Shown here piece by piece: positions 18,365 through 27,303 of a stretch of DNA of 64,000 bases. The notes beneath the pieces are model-generated. The model worked only from the letters and a program-made list of their open reading frames with translations. It was not told the origin of the DNA and did no database searches. The DNA lies in the NCBI GenBank assembly GCA_902363665.1, contig CABJAW010000018.1, positions 14,594 to 78,593 on the forward strand. The letters run 5' to 3'. This stretch comes from Lachnospiraceae bacterium. GTDB taxonomy: Bacteria; Bacillota; Clostridia; Lachnospirales; Lachnospiraceae. Position numbers and translations under genes: made by a program. Positions within the stretch are counted from its first letter, which is position 1, and each line of letters begins with the position of its first letter.

Positions 18365-19873
18365 TCAGAACTGCGTTGCGTAGCCCATTACTCTTGCCTG
18401 TGTCATTTCTTCTTTTTCGGTAATCTCGCCGCGAAGCTTACCGTCACACATAACGTAAACGCGGTCTGCCATACCAAGCAGTTCTGCCATTTCAGAAGAA
18501 ATCATAATAATCGCTTTTCCCTGTGCTGCAAGATCATTCATGATCTCATAAATCTCATGCTTTGCACCTACGTCAATACCACGTGTCGGCTCATCCATGA
18601 TCAGGATATCCGGGTCATTTGCCAGCCATCTCGCTACGATAACCTTCTGCTGGTTTCCTCCGGACAGGTTCGAAATATGCTCCTTCATACTCGGAGTTTT
18701 AATACGCAGCTTCTTGATGCTGTCATCTACAATCTTATTAATGCTCTTATGATCCAGGACAAATCCGGCCTTCAAATATTTATTGTAAACTGAAACACCA
18801 ACGTTATCCTTAATTGACAGACAGCCAAAGATACCGTTTCCTCTGCGGTCCTCTGTGATCAGTCCGATTCCGGCCTTCATCGCATCTGACGGTCTTTTAA
18901 TCTTCACCGGATGACCGTTTATCTTAATCTCACCCGATGCAACCCCGCGGATTCCGAATACACCTTCAAGAAGCTCTGTTCTCTGAGCACCGACCAGACC
19001 GCCAAATCCAAGGATCTCGCCCTTTCTCAGCTTAAAGGAAACATGCTGGAAAGAGTTCTCATGAATGGAGCAAAAATCATTTACTTCCATAATGACTTCT
19101 CCCGGCTCATTTTTCCGCTCCGGGTAAACATTCGTGAGTTCACGTCCTACCATCTTTGCAATAATCTGCTCCGTTGTCAGTTCTGCTGCCGGCCAGGTGC
19201 CAACATACGTACCGTCACGCATAATGGTGATATCATCCGCGATCCGTTTGATCTCGTCCATCTTATGAGATATATAAACCATTGCTACACCCTTATCTCT
19301 CAGATCATTCATGATGCGGAATAATGCCTCTACCTCATTATCTGACAATGAAGAGGTCGGCTCGTCGAAAATAACAACCTTTGCCTGATGCGATACTGCC
19401 TTTGCAATTTCTACAGACTGCATCTGTCCAATTGAAAGATCACCAAGCAAAGCCTTCGGATTGAAATCCATTTTAACTTCATGAAGCCAGTATTCCGTGT
19501 CTTTGTACATTTTCTTATGGTCGATCATCTGAATCGGACCAAGCTTCTTCACCGGAAAACGTCCCAGAAACAGGTTCTCCGCCACGCTTCTCGCCGGAAC
19601 CGGCTGCAGCTCCTGATGAACCATCGCAATACCATGCCGCATCGCATCATCCGGGTCATTCACCTGGATTTTCTCGCCGTTCATATAAATTTCTCCGGCA
19701 TCCATCTTATAAATACCGAACAGACATTTCATCAATGTCGATTTTCCCGCTCCGTTTTCCCCCATTAACGCGTGTACCGTTCCCGGTCTGAGTGCCAGCG
19801 AAACATTATCCAGTGCCTTTACTCCTGGGAATGATTTACTTACGCCTCTTAATTCCAGTAAATATTCGGCCAT
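18365..19873 (-). CDS. mglA: Galactose/methylgalactoside ABC ATPase (two cassettes)
   Basis: 502 residues from ATG 19873 (GAGGAGG, six-base spacing). Two fused ATP-binding cassettes: first with GENGAGKST, LSIGQMQSVEIAKAV and VVIFDEPTSSLSD; second with a lost Walker A (GLVGAQRTE) and LSGGNQQKVIVARWL, ILIMDEPTRGIDVGA. This arrangement is normal for MglA/RbsA. Energises sugar uptake through MglC. Confidence 0.9.
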   Translation of the reverse strand: MAEYLLELRGVSKSFPGVKALDNVSLALRPGTVHALMGENGAGKSTLMKCLFGIYKMDAGEIYMNGEKIQVNDPDDAMRHGIAMVHQELQPVPARSVAENLFLGRFPVKKLGPIQMIDHKKMYKDTEYWLHEVKMDFNPKALLGDLSIGQMQSVEIAKAVSHQAKVVIFDEPTSSLSDNEVEALFRIMNDLRDKGVAMVYISHKMDEIKRIADDITIMRDGTYVGTWPAAELTTEQIIAKMVGRELTNVYPERKNEPGEVIMEVNDFCSIHENSFQHVSFKLRKGEILGFGGLVGAQRTELLEGVFGIRGVASGEIKINGHPVKIKRPSDAMKAGIGLITEDRRGNGIFGCLSIKDNVGVSVYNKYLKAGFVLDHKSINKIVDDSIKKLRIKTPSMKEHISNLSGGNQQKVIVARWLANDPDILIMDEPTRGIDVGAKHEIYEIMNDLAAQGKAIIMISSEMAELLGMADRVYVMCDGKLRGEITEKEEMTQARVMGYATQF

Positions 19874-20025
19874 TTTCTTCCTCCTCTTTTCCGGCCTACG
19901 TCCTCTGGTTTCGGCCGCATCTCTTCCTGCCATCCCTGAAAACGTTCAGGCATTCATCCGTCTGCAAAATCCCCGATGCTTTCATACCCCGTATTGCTAT
20001 TCAGGATTTTTCATTGGATTTCTCG

Positions 20026-20062
20026 GAAAAAGGAGGTGCGAGCTCACACCATCCGCACCTCC
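20026..20062 (-). terminator. Attenuating terminator between mglB and mglA
   Basis: Perfect 9-bp stem GGAGGTGCG / CGCACCTCC with 13-nt loop, followed on the minus strand by TTTTT. Placement after the binding-protein gene fits partial termination that yields more MglB than MglA/MglC. Confidence 0.75.
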
Positions 20063-20138
20063 AATATAGTCATTCCTGCAGAAAGCTCACAAAGTGTACT
20101 TCCTGTTCTCTTCTTTTTGCCTGTTCTCTTCCGGCAGA

Positions 20139-21203
20139 TTATTTTACCATATCAAGAACATCCTGAGCATTTTCCTGTGTTACTTTTACGTAATCACATC
20201 CGATGTAGTAATCGTTGCCCTCACCTGTCAGGAATCTTACTGCTGCATCAGCTGCACTGTGGGACTGTGAGAAGTGATCGTTAAATACAGTACCTGTCAT
20301 TGTACCTGCAATAACATCCTCAAGTGCCTCAGAAAGTGCATCTACACCTACAAGGAAGATATCCTCGCCGACTGTACGTCCTGCTGCCTCGATAGACTGA
20401 AGTGCGCCAAGTGCCATTGCGTCGTTGTTGCAGAATACAACCTCAACATCATCGCCGTACTGGCTAAGAGAGTTTGCTACAAGCTGCTGAGCTGTTGCCT
20501 GATCCCAGTTTCCTACCTGATCATCGAGCTCGTTTACTTCAAATCCTGCATCCTCAAGAGCCTTTACAGAGAACTCTGTACGATACTGTGCGTCTACGTT
20601 CTCCGGGTCACCCTCGATCATGATATAATCAACTTTTCCGTTTCCGTTCTTATCAATAGCGTCCAGACCAAGATCTGCGATCAGCTCGCCCTGGTAAGTA
20701 CCGGACTGACGTGCATCACATCCAACGTATGTAACGTTCCAGCCGTTCTCTTCCCATCTTGCCTCTTCGTCAGCATCCGGCTCACGGTTGATGTAAACGA
20801 GCGGGATTCCTGCTGCTACAACCTTGTCAGTAATAGTTGATGCAGAAGATGAGTTAACCGGGTTGATGATCAGTACATCTACCTCATCTGCGATGAAGCT
20901 GTCGATCTGACCGGACTGTGTAGCCTGATCGTTTACGCCGTCTACGATCGTGATGTTATCTTTGCTGAATCCAAGTCCTACCAGGTAATTCTCCAGCTCG
21001 GTACGGAACAGTGTCATGAAGTTATCAGAGAACTGATAAATACATACGCCGACTTTCTTATCTGCAAGATCTGCGTTTGCTGTTGCCTCTGTAGTTGCCT
21101 CTGTAGTTGCCTCTGTAGACTCCTCTGCCATTACCGGAACTGCTGCTACCATTGTGCCTGCCATCATAGCTGCAAGAAGCATGCTGACAAATTTCTTTTT
21201 CAT
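20139..21203 (-). CDS. mglB: Galactose/glucose-type substrate-binding protein
   Basis: 354 residues. Signal peptide ends VMA-EEST; there is no lipobox Cys, unlike the usual Gram-positive binding protein. A Thr/Glu/Ala tract (ESTEATTEATTEATANAD) follows. The mature domain is a type 1 periplasmic fold: VGVCIYQFSDNFMTLFRTELENYL, VDVLIINPVNSSSASTI, PLVYINREP, VVFCNNDAMALGALQ, FLVGVDALSEAL and GTMTGTVFNDHFSQ, all MglB-like sugar contacts. First gene of mglBAC. Confidence 0.88.
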   Translation of the reverse strand: MKKKFVSMLLAAMMAGTMVAAVPVMAEESTEATTEATTEATANADLADKKVGVCIYQFSDNFMTLFRTELENYLVGLGFSKDNITIVDGVNDQATQSGQIDSFIADEVDVLIINPVNSSSASTITDKVVAAGIPLVYINREPDADEEARWEENGWNVTYVGCDARQSGTYQGELIADLGLDAIDKNGNGKVDYIMIEGDPENVDAQYRTEFSVKALEDAGFEVNELDDQVGNWDQATAQQLVANSLSQYGDDVEVVFCNNDAMALGALQSIEAAGRTVGEDIFLVGVDALSEALEDVIAGTMTGTVFNDHFSQSHSAADAAVRFLTGEGNDYYIGCDYVKVTQENAQDVLDMVK

Positions 21204-21269
21204 TGTAAAATCCTCCCTGTTTTAAGTTTAAGTTTTTTCTTTTTGCCCTCTTTCGTGGCTTCTGGTGAA

Positions 21270-21275
21270 ATTATA
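21270..21275 (-). promoter_or_regulatory. Candidate mglB -10 box
   Basis: Perfect TATAAT on the minus strand 67 bp upstream of the mglB start. No convincing -35 at 17 bp, which would suit activation by the neighbouring AraC-type regulator. Confidence 0.4.
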
Positions 21276-21420
21276 ACACAGGAGGTTGAAATTACTATAC
21301 AAAATTCTTCTGTATTTCTGGAATATTCTTCTGATTTTATATATTTTTTAATGATTTTTTTATGTTTCCCGAATTTTATCCGTTGTTTCGAATGCTTATC
21401 CCGTTTTCTTTCTCGCTTTT

Positions 21421-21537
21421 TCCGTCATTTTGCCGCATTGGCTTCGCTTTCCGTCATTTTGCCGCATCGGCTATGCTTTCCACCAGTTTGCCTCATCGGC
21501 TCCGTTTTCCGTCATTTTGCCGCATCGGCTTCGCATT
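21421..21537. repeat. Four tandem 29-bp repeats
   Basis: Unit like TCCGTCATTTTGCCGCATCG-GCTTCGCTTT, at about 21421, 21450, 21480 and 21508; the third is the most diverged. Lies between the divergent mglB and RelA/SpoT-like genes. Confidence 0.8.
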
Positions 21538-21572
21538 TTTACCGGAATAATCACGTAACGGTTCAGGCCAGC

Positions 21573-21611
21573 CGTAAAACGGACATTCGCAATCCGCTTC
21601 ACCTCTTGCCT
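21573..21611. repeat. AAGCGGAT palindromic repeat, copy C
   Basis: GTAAAACGGACATTCGCAAT followed by CCGCTTCACCTCTTGCCTCC. The TTGCCT at its end serves as the -35 of the next promoter. Confidence 0.7.
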
Positions 21612-21635
21612 CCTCCCGGCCAGGTATGGTATGAT
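21607..21635 (+). promoter_or_regulatory. Promoter of the RelA/SpoT-like gene
   Basis: TTGCCT, 17-bp spacer, then TGG-TATGAT, an extended -10. The start codon lies 44 bp downstream. The -35 belongs to a dispersed repeat. Confidence 0.6.
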
Positions 21636-21678
21636 AAGCACTGTGAAGACATTTGTCCGCCCAAAGGAGACCCAGTCT

Positions 21679-22668
21679 ATGATTACTTTAAACGACTATT
21701 TATATTCCGGAGATACGATTCCGAAAATACTTATGAAATACATCGCCGACCTGCGCCAGGATGCAAAGTGCACCCATAATGAGATCGACCTGGTTCACTG
21801 TAATTTTCTTCTGCAGATCAAAGAATTACTGGAGCACAACGATTTCCTGACAGCCCAGTCACAGCAGATCCGGGAATTTTACAAATACATGGCAAAAGAA
21901 TATCCCACCCTGGCCTTTACCTTCAAGGGCCGCATCAAATCCCTGATCCGCGCGGAAGAAAAATTCAACGGCTACATTGTGGAATATATTTCTGATTATT
22001 ACAGAGAACAGGGGACTTATCCTCCGGTTTCCGAGCTGAAAAATAAGCTGAACTGTTTCCGGGATCTGATCGCCTACCGCATTGTGATCTCCATTCCAAA
22101 ATGCCATCTGCAGCCAGGCCAGGATCCGGAAACAGAAGAGCTGAAATACCTGTACCGGATTGCCAACGTCCTCCCGGAATTTCTGGAAGAACGGGGCTTC
22201 ACCACCGAATCCGCAAACGGTATAAAATACAGCACCTCCCCTCTCATGAGTGAGGACGTGAAACCTTATTACCGGGACTACATCTGCGACCAGACGATAT
22301 GCGGCTACCGCTCCCTGCACATCACCTTTTACGACAACAGCTCCAGATCCTATATGGAAATGCAGCTTCGCACCAAGACCATGGATGATATTGCTGAGAT
22401 TGGCTCTGCCAATCATATCAATTATGAAAAGCGGCAGGAAGATGAGCGCACCAGACGGAGTCTGATCCCACTGGGCGAAAACCGTTATTTCGATGAGGCC
22501 TACGCCAGAGGCATGCGCCTGCTCCGGCTGGATCTCTCCGAACTGGATGTGAATATGTTCGCCGCCATCAACAACAGTCTGATCAACGACGGCTGCGGAC
22601 TGTTCCGCGGACGGCTGATTTTACCTTACGAGCATTTGTCCAGGTTTCAGAATGATCTGATTGATTAG
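21679..22668 (+). CDS. RelA/SpoT-domain protein (small alarmone synthetase-like)
   Basis: 329 residues from ATG 21679 (AAAGGAG nine bases upstream). A single RelA_SpoT nucleotidyltransferase domain about residues 75-260: TFKGRIKSLIRAEEKF, NCFRDLIAYRIVISIP, ICGYRSLHITFYD and MEMQLRTKTMDDIAEIGSANHINYE correspond to the synthetase motifs. There is no HD hydrolase, TGS or ACT domain, so it would be a stand-alone (p)ppGpp-type synthetase or a diverged relative. Longer than typical RelQ/RelP (about 210-260). Activity unproved. Confidence 0.75.
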   Translation: MITLNDYLYSGDTIPKILMKYIADLRQDAKCTHNEIDLVHCNFLLQIKELLEHNDFLTAQSQQIREFYKYMAKEYPTLAFTFKGRIKSLIRAEEKFNGYIVEYISDYYREQGTYPPVSELKNKLNCFRDLIAYRIVISIPKCHLQPGQDPETEELKYLYRIANVLPEFLEERGFTTESANGIKYSTSPLMSEDVKPYYRDYICDQTICGYRSLHITFYDNSSRSYMEMQLRTKTMDDIAEIGSANHINYEKRQEDERTRRSLIPLGENRYFDEAYARGMRLLRLDLSELDVNMFAAINNSLINDGCGLFRGRLILPYEHLSRFQNDLID

Positions 22669-22719
22669 CGAGGCCTTCCCGACCGGGGCAGGCTCTATAT
22701 TCGTTTATCACGTAAATAT

Positions 22720-22747
22720 GCCAGTCAGCTTTTTCACGCTGACTGGC
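22720..22747. terminator. Hairpin between convergent genes
   Basis: Perfect 10-bp stem GCCAGTCAGC / GCTGACTGGC with 8-nt loop between the RelA/SpoT-like gene (plus) and the rbsC-like gene (minus). U-tracts are weak on both sides. Confidence 0.5.
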
Positions 22748-22827
22748 AGTTGTATATAAATCATATAAATATAGATCCGTTCATTTTACAGAGTTTCTTC
22801 TTATTATAATTACTCTATTTATAATTA

Positions 22828-23787
22828 TTATTTTTCTTTTTTCTTGGCAAGCATATTGCCCTGTACGATCTCAATATATGCTGCGATAATAATTACCACA
22901 CCTGTAACAATATACTGATAGAACGTATCGACTCCCATAACTACAAGTCCGACCTTCAGTGCCGAGAACAGTACCGCACCAATTACGGTTCCGAAAATAT
23001 TTCCGCGGCCTCCAGCCATAGAAGTACCACCAATTGCCGCTGCCGCAATGGCATCCATTTCATAGCCCTGTCCGGTAGACGGATCTCCCGTTCCGAGACG
23101 TCCGATCATAACGAGCGCTGCCAGCGTTGTACCAAGCATACCAATACCGTAAATGAGTGCCTTTGTCCGCTCAACACGTACTCCGGAAAGTCTTGCAGCG
23201 TCCTCATTTCCTCCGACTGCATATGTATAAGCGCCAATTTTCGTTTTTTTCAAAACAAACGTAATAATAACTGCAAACAGGAAGAAAATAACTACTGCAA
23301 AGGTCATTACAGACGTAATCTTGAAGTTAAATACATTTCGATAATTTCTCGGTACATTTAAAACCGGGAAACCACCGGTAATTACGTAAGCTACTCCTCT
23401 GTAGACCTGCATCGTTCCCATTGTTGCGATAAACGGCTGCAGTTTCATTTTTCCGACAAGCACACCGTTTAACACGCCCATAAGGAAACCAAGTGCCAGA
23501 CACGCCAGAATCCAGATCGGTATCGGAAGTCCCATCTTTGCAAGCTGTGCGCCGATGCATGCCAGCAATGCAAGGGAAGATCCTACGGACAGGTCAATAC
23601 CGCCGGAAATAATAACACAGGTCATTCCAATTCCCATCAAACCGTACGTTACAGCCTGCGTAATAATCGTTGCCACATTGGTTGCTGATAAATAAGAAGG
23701 CTCCAGTGCACTGAACAGTACAAACGTAATCAACAAAGCAACCAGGGTACTCCACTCTCTTCGATATTTTTTATAAATAGCGCTCAT
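22828..23787 (-). CDS. Ribose/nucleoside-type ABC permease (RbsC-like)
   Basis: 319 residues of hydrophobic helices with the family signature GQGYEMDAIAAAAIGGTSMAGGRGNIFGTVIGA and VIISGGIDLSVGSSLAL. Membrane partner of the adjacent two-cassette ATPase (stop and start 2 bp apart) in a type II sugar importer. Operon context (ribokinase, nucleoside hydrolases) points to ribose. Confidence 0.85.
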   Translation of the reverse strand: MSAIYKKYRREWSTLVALLITFVLFSALEPSYLSATNVATIITQAVTYGLMGIGMTCVIISGGIDLSVGSSLALLACIGAQLAKMGLPIPIWILACLALGFLMGVLNGVLVGKMKLQPFIATMGTMQVYRGVAYVITGGFPVLNVPRNYRNVFNFKITSVMTFAVVIFFLFAVIITFVLKKTKIGAYTYAVGGNEDAARLSGVRVERTKALIYGIGMLGTTLAALVMIGRLGTGDPSTGQGYEMDAIAAAAIGGTSMAGGRGNIFGTVIGAVLFSALKVGLVVMGVDTFYQYIVTGVVIIIAAYIEIVQGNMLAKKKEK

Positions 23788-23789
23788 CT

Positions 23790-25280
23790 CTAGTTTCCCT
23801 CCACCGTATAATTTAAAATATTCTGTTCTGAGAATTCTTCCTTAGCAAGTTCTCCCGTAATCTCTCCGTCCCGCATTACGATGATTCGGTCACTCATTCC
23901 CATGACCTCTGTCAGTTCCGACGATACCATAATAATCGCCACGCCCTGCTCAGCCATTTTTTCCATCAAAAGATAGATATCTGCTTTTGCACCAATATCG
24001 ATTCCTTTTGTCGGCTCATCAAAAATCATAACCGTTGCATCCGTTGACATCCACCGCGCCAGAATTACCTTCTGTGCATTTCCTCCGGATAAGCTGACCG
24101 TCATGAAAGCCGGATCATTCGGCTTCAATCCTACCTGCTTTCCTTTCTCCAGAGCATTCTGTTTCTTCTTATTATCATTGATCACAATACCGGACATATA
24201 TTTTTTCAGACTGGCCAGTGAAATATTGTCCTTATTATCAAAGTTCGGAAGAATTCCTTCTTCTTTTCTGTTTTCTGAAATCAATGCGATTCCACGTTCG
24301 ATTGCCTCATGCGGAGATTTGCAGTGAATTTCCTTCCCATTTAGTATGACGCTTCCCTTTGTGTACGGATCTGCCCCAAAAATGGCCCTCATCACTTCTG
24401 TTCTTCCTGCTCCTACCAGGCCAAAAAATCCAAGGATCTCACCTGCATACAAGTCAAAGCTGATCTGATTAAATAAATCAGAACACAGCCCGTCTACGCG
24501 AAGCACCGGTTCCGTTCCTTTTTTCTGGCACGGCATTGTCCGCTTTGCAAACAATGAGATATCACGTCCGACCATTGCCTGGATCACTTCATCTCTTGTT
24601 GTTTTTGCCATCTCAATTGTTTTAATATATTTTCCATCGCGTAATACCGTTGCCCGGTCACACATCTGAAAAATTTCATTCATCTTATGGCTGATATAAA
24701 GTATCGTTATTCCTTTTTCCTTCAGATCATGAATGATTCCAAATAAGGTTTCCACTTCCTTATCACTCAAAGAAGCGGTCGGTTCATCAAAAGAAATAAC
24801 CGTTGCATTCACCTCTAGTGCCTTTGCTATGGATACCATCTGCTTCTGTCCGGTTGACAGATCTCCCATCCGATCCGTCGGCTGAATATTACAATTCAAC
24901 CGCTTCAGCAGCGTCTCGGTATCCTGATTCATTTTTTTCTTATCAATAATCCCATATCTTCCCGGTTCTTTCCCCATAAACAGATTTTCTGCGACCGTCA
25001 TATCCGGAATACTGACAATTTCCTGATGCACCTTCGCAATTCCTGCGTCAATCGCATCTGCAATTTCTGCAAATTTTACTGCCTTCCCATCAATTCGTAT
25101 CTCACCTGTCGTAGCCGGAAATACCCCATGCAATATGTTGAGCAATGTACTCTTTCCCGCACCGTTTTCTCCGATAATCGCATGGATCTCTCCTTTTCGT
25201 ATTGAAAAGCTGACATCATCCAAAGCTTTTTGCCCCGGGAAAGTCTTCCCAACATGCTCAAACTCGATGTACTTTTCCAT
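23790..25280 (-). CDS. Ribose-type ABC ATPase (RbsA-like)
   Basis: 496 residues, two cassettes. First: Walker A GENGAGKST, LSTGQKQMVSIAKAL, VISFDEPTASLSD. Second: Walker A degraded to GLVGAGRTE, LSGGNAQKVILARWM, VMIFDEPTKGIDIGA. Couples ATP hydrolysis to uptake by the RbsC-like channel. The 243-bp gap upstream holds a dispersed repeat and a hairpin that likely reduces its expression relative to the binding protein. Confidence 0.88.
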   Translation of the reverse strand: MEKYIEFEHVGKTFPGQKALDDVSFSIRKGEIHAIIGENGAGKSTLLNILHGVFPATTGEIRIDGKAVKFAEIADAIDAGIAKVHQEIVSIPDMTVAENLFMGKEPGRYGIIDKKKMNQDTETLLKRLNCNIQPTDRMGDLSTGQKQMVSIAKALEVNATVISFDEPTASLSDKEVETLFGIIHDLKEKGITILYISHKMNEIFQMCDRATVLRDGKYIKTIEMAKTTRDEVIQAMVGRDISLFAKRTMPCQKKGTEPVLRVDGLCSDLFNQISFDLYAGEILGFFGLVGAGRTEVMRAIFGADPYTKGSVILNGKEIHCKSPHEAIERGIALISENRKEEGILPNFDNKDNISLASLKKYMSGIVINDNKKKQNALEKGKQVGLKPNDPAFMTVSLSGGNAQKVILARWMSTDATVMIFDEPTKGIDIGAKADIYLLMEKMAEQGVAIIMVSSELTEVMGMSDRIIVMRDGEITGELAKEEFSEQNILNYTVEGN

Positions 25281-25414
25281 AGATGCACCTCCGTCTTATC
25301 TATATAGTACAAATATTTAAATCCACTCCAAAATTTTCACTCTGCTTTGATTGCTTTCCGTATCCCTGATTCAGGTATATACCTCACCAAATAACGGCAT
25401 TGCAGCATATTCTG

Positions 25415-25470
25415 TAACTGTTCAGAACCAACCTCCAAAATGCTGCGCATTTCATCGGTGTGGCGTATCC
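25415..25470. repeat. 56-bp dispersed repeat, copy 2
   Basis: Begins TAACTGTTCAGAACCAACCT, matching 8011-8066 at 52 of 56 positions. Here it is intergenic, between the rbsB- and rbsA-like genes. Confidence 0.8.
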
Positions 25471-25480
25471 TGATAAAATA

Positions 25481-25504
25481 CGGGACGGTTTTTACGCCGT
25501 CCCG
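25481..25504 (-). terminator. Attenuating hairpin after the rbsB-like gene
   Basis: Perfect stem CGGGACGG / CCGTCCCG, 8-nt loop, followed on the minus strand by TATTTTATC. Likely partial terminator giving more binding protein than ATPase and permease, parallel to that in mglBA. Confidence 0.65.
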
Positions 25505-25523
25505 CCTCTCCAACTTTCAAAAA

Positions 25524-26603
25524 TTATTCAAATACCGGCGCATACTCATATCCAAAGATTTCCTCAAAGCTTGCTTCTGCATTGCTTGCATCACGAATGC
25601 TCTGCGGTGCATAAACAACCTTCGGAATATCCTCGCCTGCCAGTTTACGAACCTGCATCTCAACTGCGATCTGGGACATGATATTCGGGAAGAAGTCAAC
25701 AGTTGCATCCAGCTCGCCAGCCTTAATAGACTCAACAGCCTCGCTCGTTCCGTCTGTTCCAACGATAACACAATCGCTGTCTGCTGCGGTTACTGCCTCA
25801 AGTGCTCCCATAGCCATGGTATCATTGTTGCAGTAAATACCACCGAGATCCGGGTACTGCTGAAGCAGTGTTTCTGTAATATCGTATGCCTTCTGACGAT
25901 CCCAGTCACCGTTCTGAACTGCAACTACTTCGATATCAGATTTATCAGCATAGAAATCATTGAATCCCTGTGTACGTGCCTGTGCTGCAGTTGCCTGTGA
26001 AAGTCCGGTAATGCAGGCTACTTTGCCCTTCTGTCCAATCGTATTGTAAATCCATTCTGCACCCTGAACACCGGCCTGATAGTGCCATGCACCTACTGTT
26101 GTGCTGGAATACGGTGTAAATGCATCCATTACTGTTGTCAGATCAATTCCTGCTTCCATTGCTGCTTCCATTCCAGGAACAAGATTTGCTTCGGAGATTC
26201 CGGATACCAGAATTGCGTTGTATCCTTTATTTACCATATCCATTAAGAGGGTAAGCTGTCCTTCCTCGTCTGTCTCAGTCTGCGCACCTCTTACATCCAC
26301 TGTCAGTTTATAGCCTGCATCCTGGAAAGTTTTTTCTGCTGTTTCAGCTCCTTCGCCTTCCATTCTCCAGAACTCATTCTCAAAAGTCTTTGTTGCAAAA
26401 CCAATTGTAATCTCTTCATCCAGCTTCGGGATTGCGCCGAGCGTTTCTCTTAAATCATTGTAGGAAACTGCCTGATCATAAAAATCATATCCCTGCTCTG
26501 CTACATCTGCACTCGGAAGATCTGCTTCTGCTGCAAATGCGCTCATTCCCATTGCTACTGTTAATGCCATTGCTGTTGCTGCTGCCATTCTTGTCTTTTT
26601 CAT
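25524..26603 (-). CDS. Ribose-type substrate-binding protein (RbsB-like)
   Basis: 359 residues from ATG 26603 (GGAGGG seven bases upstream). Signal peptidase I-type leader ends AFA-AEAD; no lipobox. Type 1 periplasmic fold: ITIGFATKTFENEFWRMEGEGAE, NKGYNAILVSGISEANL, GVQGAEWIYNTIGQKGKVACITG, GIYCNNDTMAMGALEAV, VIVGTDGTSEAVESIKAGELDATVDFFP. Serves the adjacent ATPase and permease. Ligand inferred to be ribose or a nucleoside from the operon. Confidence 0.85.
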   Translation of the reverse strand: MKKTRMAAATAMALTVAMGMSAFAAEADLPSADVAEQGYDFYDQAVSYNDLRETLGAIPKLDEEITIGFATKTFENEFWRMEGEGAETAEKTFQDAGYKLTVDVRGAQTETDEEGQLTLLMDMVNKGYNAILVSGISEANLVPGMEAAMEAGIDLTTVMDAFTPYSSTTVGAWHYQAGVQGAEWIYNTIGQKGKVACITGLSQATAAQARTQGFNDFYADKSDIEVVAVQNGDWDRQKAYDITETLLQQYPDLGGIYCNNDTMAMGALEAVTAADSDCVIVGTDGTSEAVESIKAGELDATVDFFPNIMSQIAVEMQVRKLAGEDIPKVVYAPQSIRDASNAEASFEEIFGYEYAPVFE

Positions 26604-26729
26604 TTTGATACCCTCCTGACTGGTCTGTAAACTATTTTCTTTTTTTGATAACCGCATTATGATTTTTATTTTTTTAATCCAATGCGGTTATCAAACACGC
26701 ATTTTTTAACTTCTTATCTTATTCTCTTC

Positions 26730-27278
26730 TTATTCTCTGAAGCAAAACTCTCCGTCTGTAAAATCCAATTCTGGAAGAATGCCCGGCTTATTATCGCCAA
26801 CGTATCTGTCTGCGGTCAGAACCTTAACACTGAATTCTCCCTTAAGCAGACCATCCTCACTCTTCTCGCCCAGCGTAACCTTGCTGTCTACATTACTTCC
26901 CGTTGATTTCTTTGAAAAATAGTAGCCAACAGATGCTGCATCTGAACTTACAACTTCTATCTGAGTGATCGCATTTTCATCCATTTCTGTTCCGACTTCA
27001 AGAGCCTTATTGAGCACAAACGACAATGTAAAATCTTCCGCTTCAAAATTATAGGTAGTTCCTGTCATACCGGATGTTTTGCTTTCGTATTCAAACTCAA
27101 CCTCTTTATCGTTGATTTTCGCAACAAGCCATCCTGTACCTTCTTCAGGATCATAATTTCTTTCAGAAGCCTCTGCCTCTGTCTCCTGCGCTTCCGGAAG
27201 TTCCGTCTCTGCTGCAAATGCAGTCGTGCCAAGCATCATAGTAGCAAGTGCAAGCATTACCAACAGTCTTTTTTTCAT
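26730..27278 (-). CDS. Secreted protein of unknown function in nucleoside operon
   Basis: 182 residues with a signal peptide (MKKRLLVMLALATMMLGTTAFA-AET) and an acidic Glu/Ala/Thr linker, then a beta-rich domain of about 140 residues (GWLVAKINDKEVEFEYESKT, FEAEDFTLSFVLNKALEVGTEM, GLLKGEFSVKVLTAD, LPELDFTDGEFCF). I recognise no family and see no catalytic motif. It lies 25 bp after a nucleoside hydrolase stop and 126 bp before the rbsB-like start, so it is co-transcribed and may bind nucleosides or assist the hydrolases. Confidence 0.7.
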   Translation of the reverse strand: MKKRLLVMLALATMMLGTTAFAAETELPEAQETEAEASERNYDPEEGTGWLVAKINDKEVEFEYESKTSGMTGTTYNFEAEDFTLSFVLNKALEVGTEMDENAITQIEVVSSDAASVGYYFSKKSTGSNVDSKVTLGEKSEDGLLKGEFSVKVLTADRYVGDNKPGILPELDFTDGEFCFRE

Positions 27279-27303
27279 ACCGTTTTACCTCCGCTCACCA
27301 AAA

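Noticed and set aside
21421..21537. Possible CRISPR array of 29-bp repeats
   Set aside because: Repeats are directly adjacent and diverged, with no spacers.
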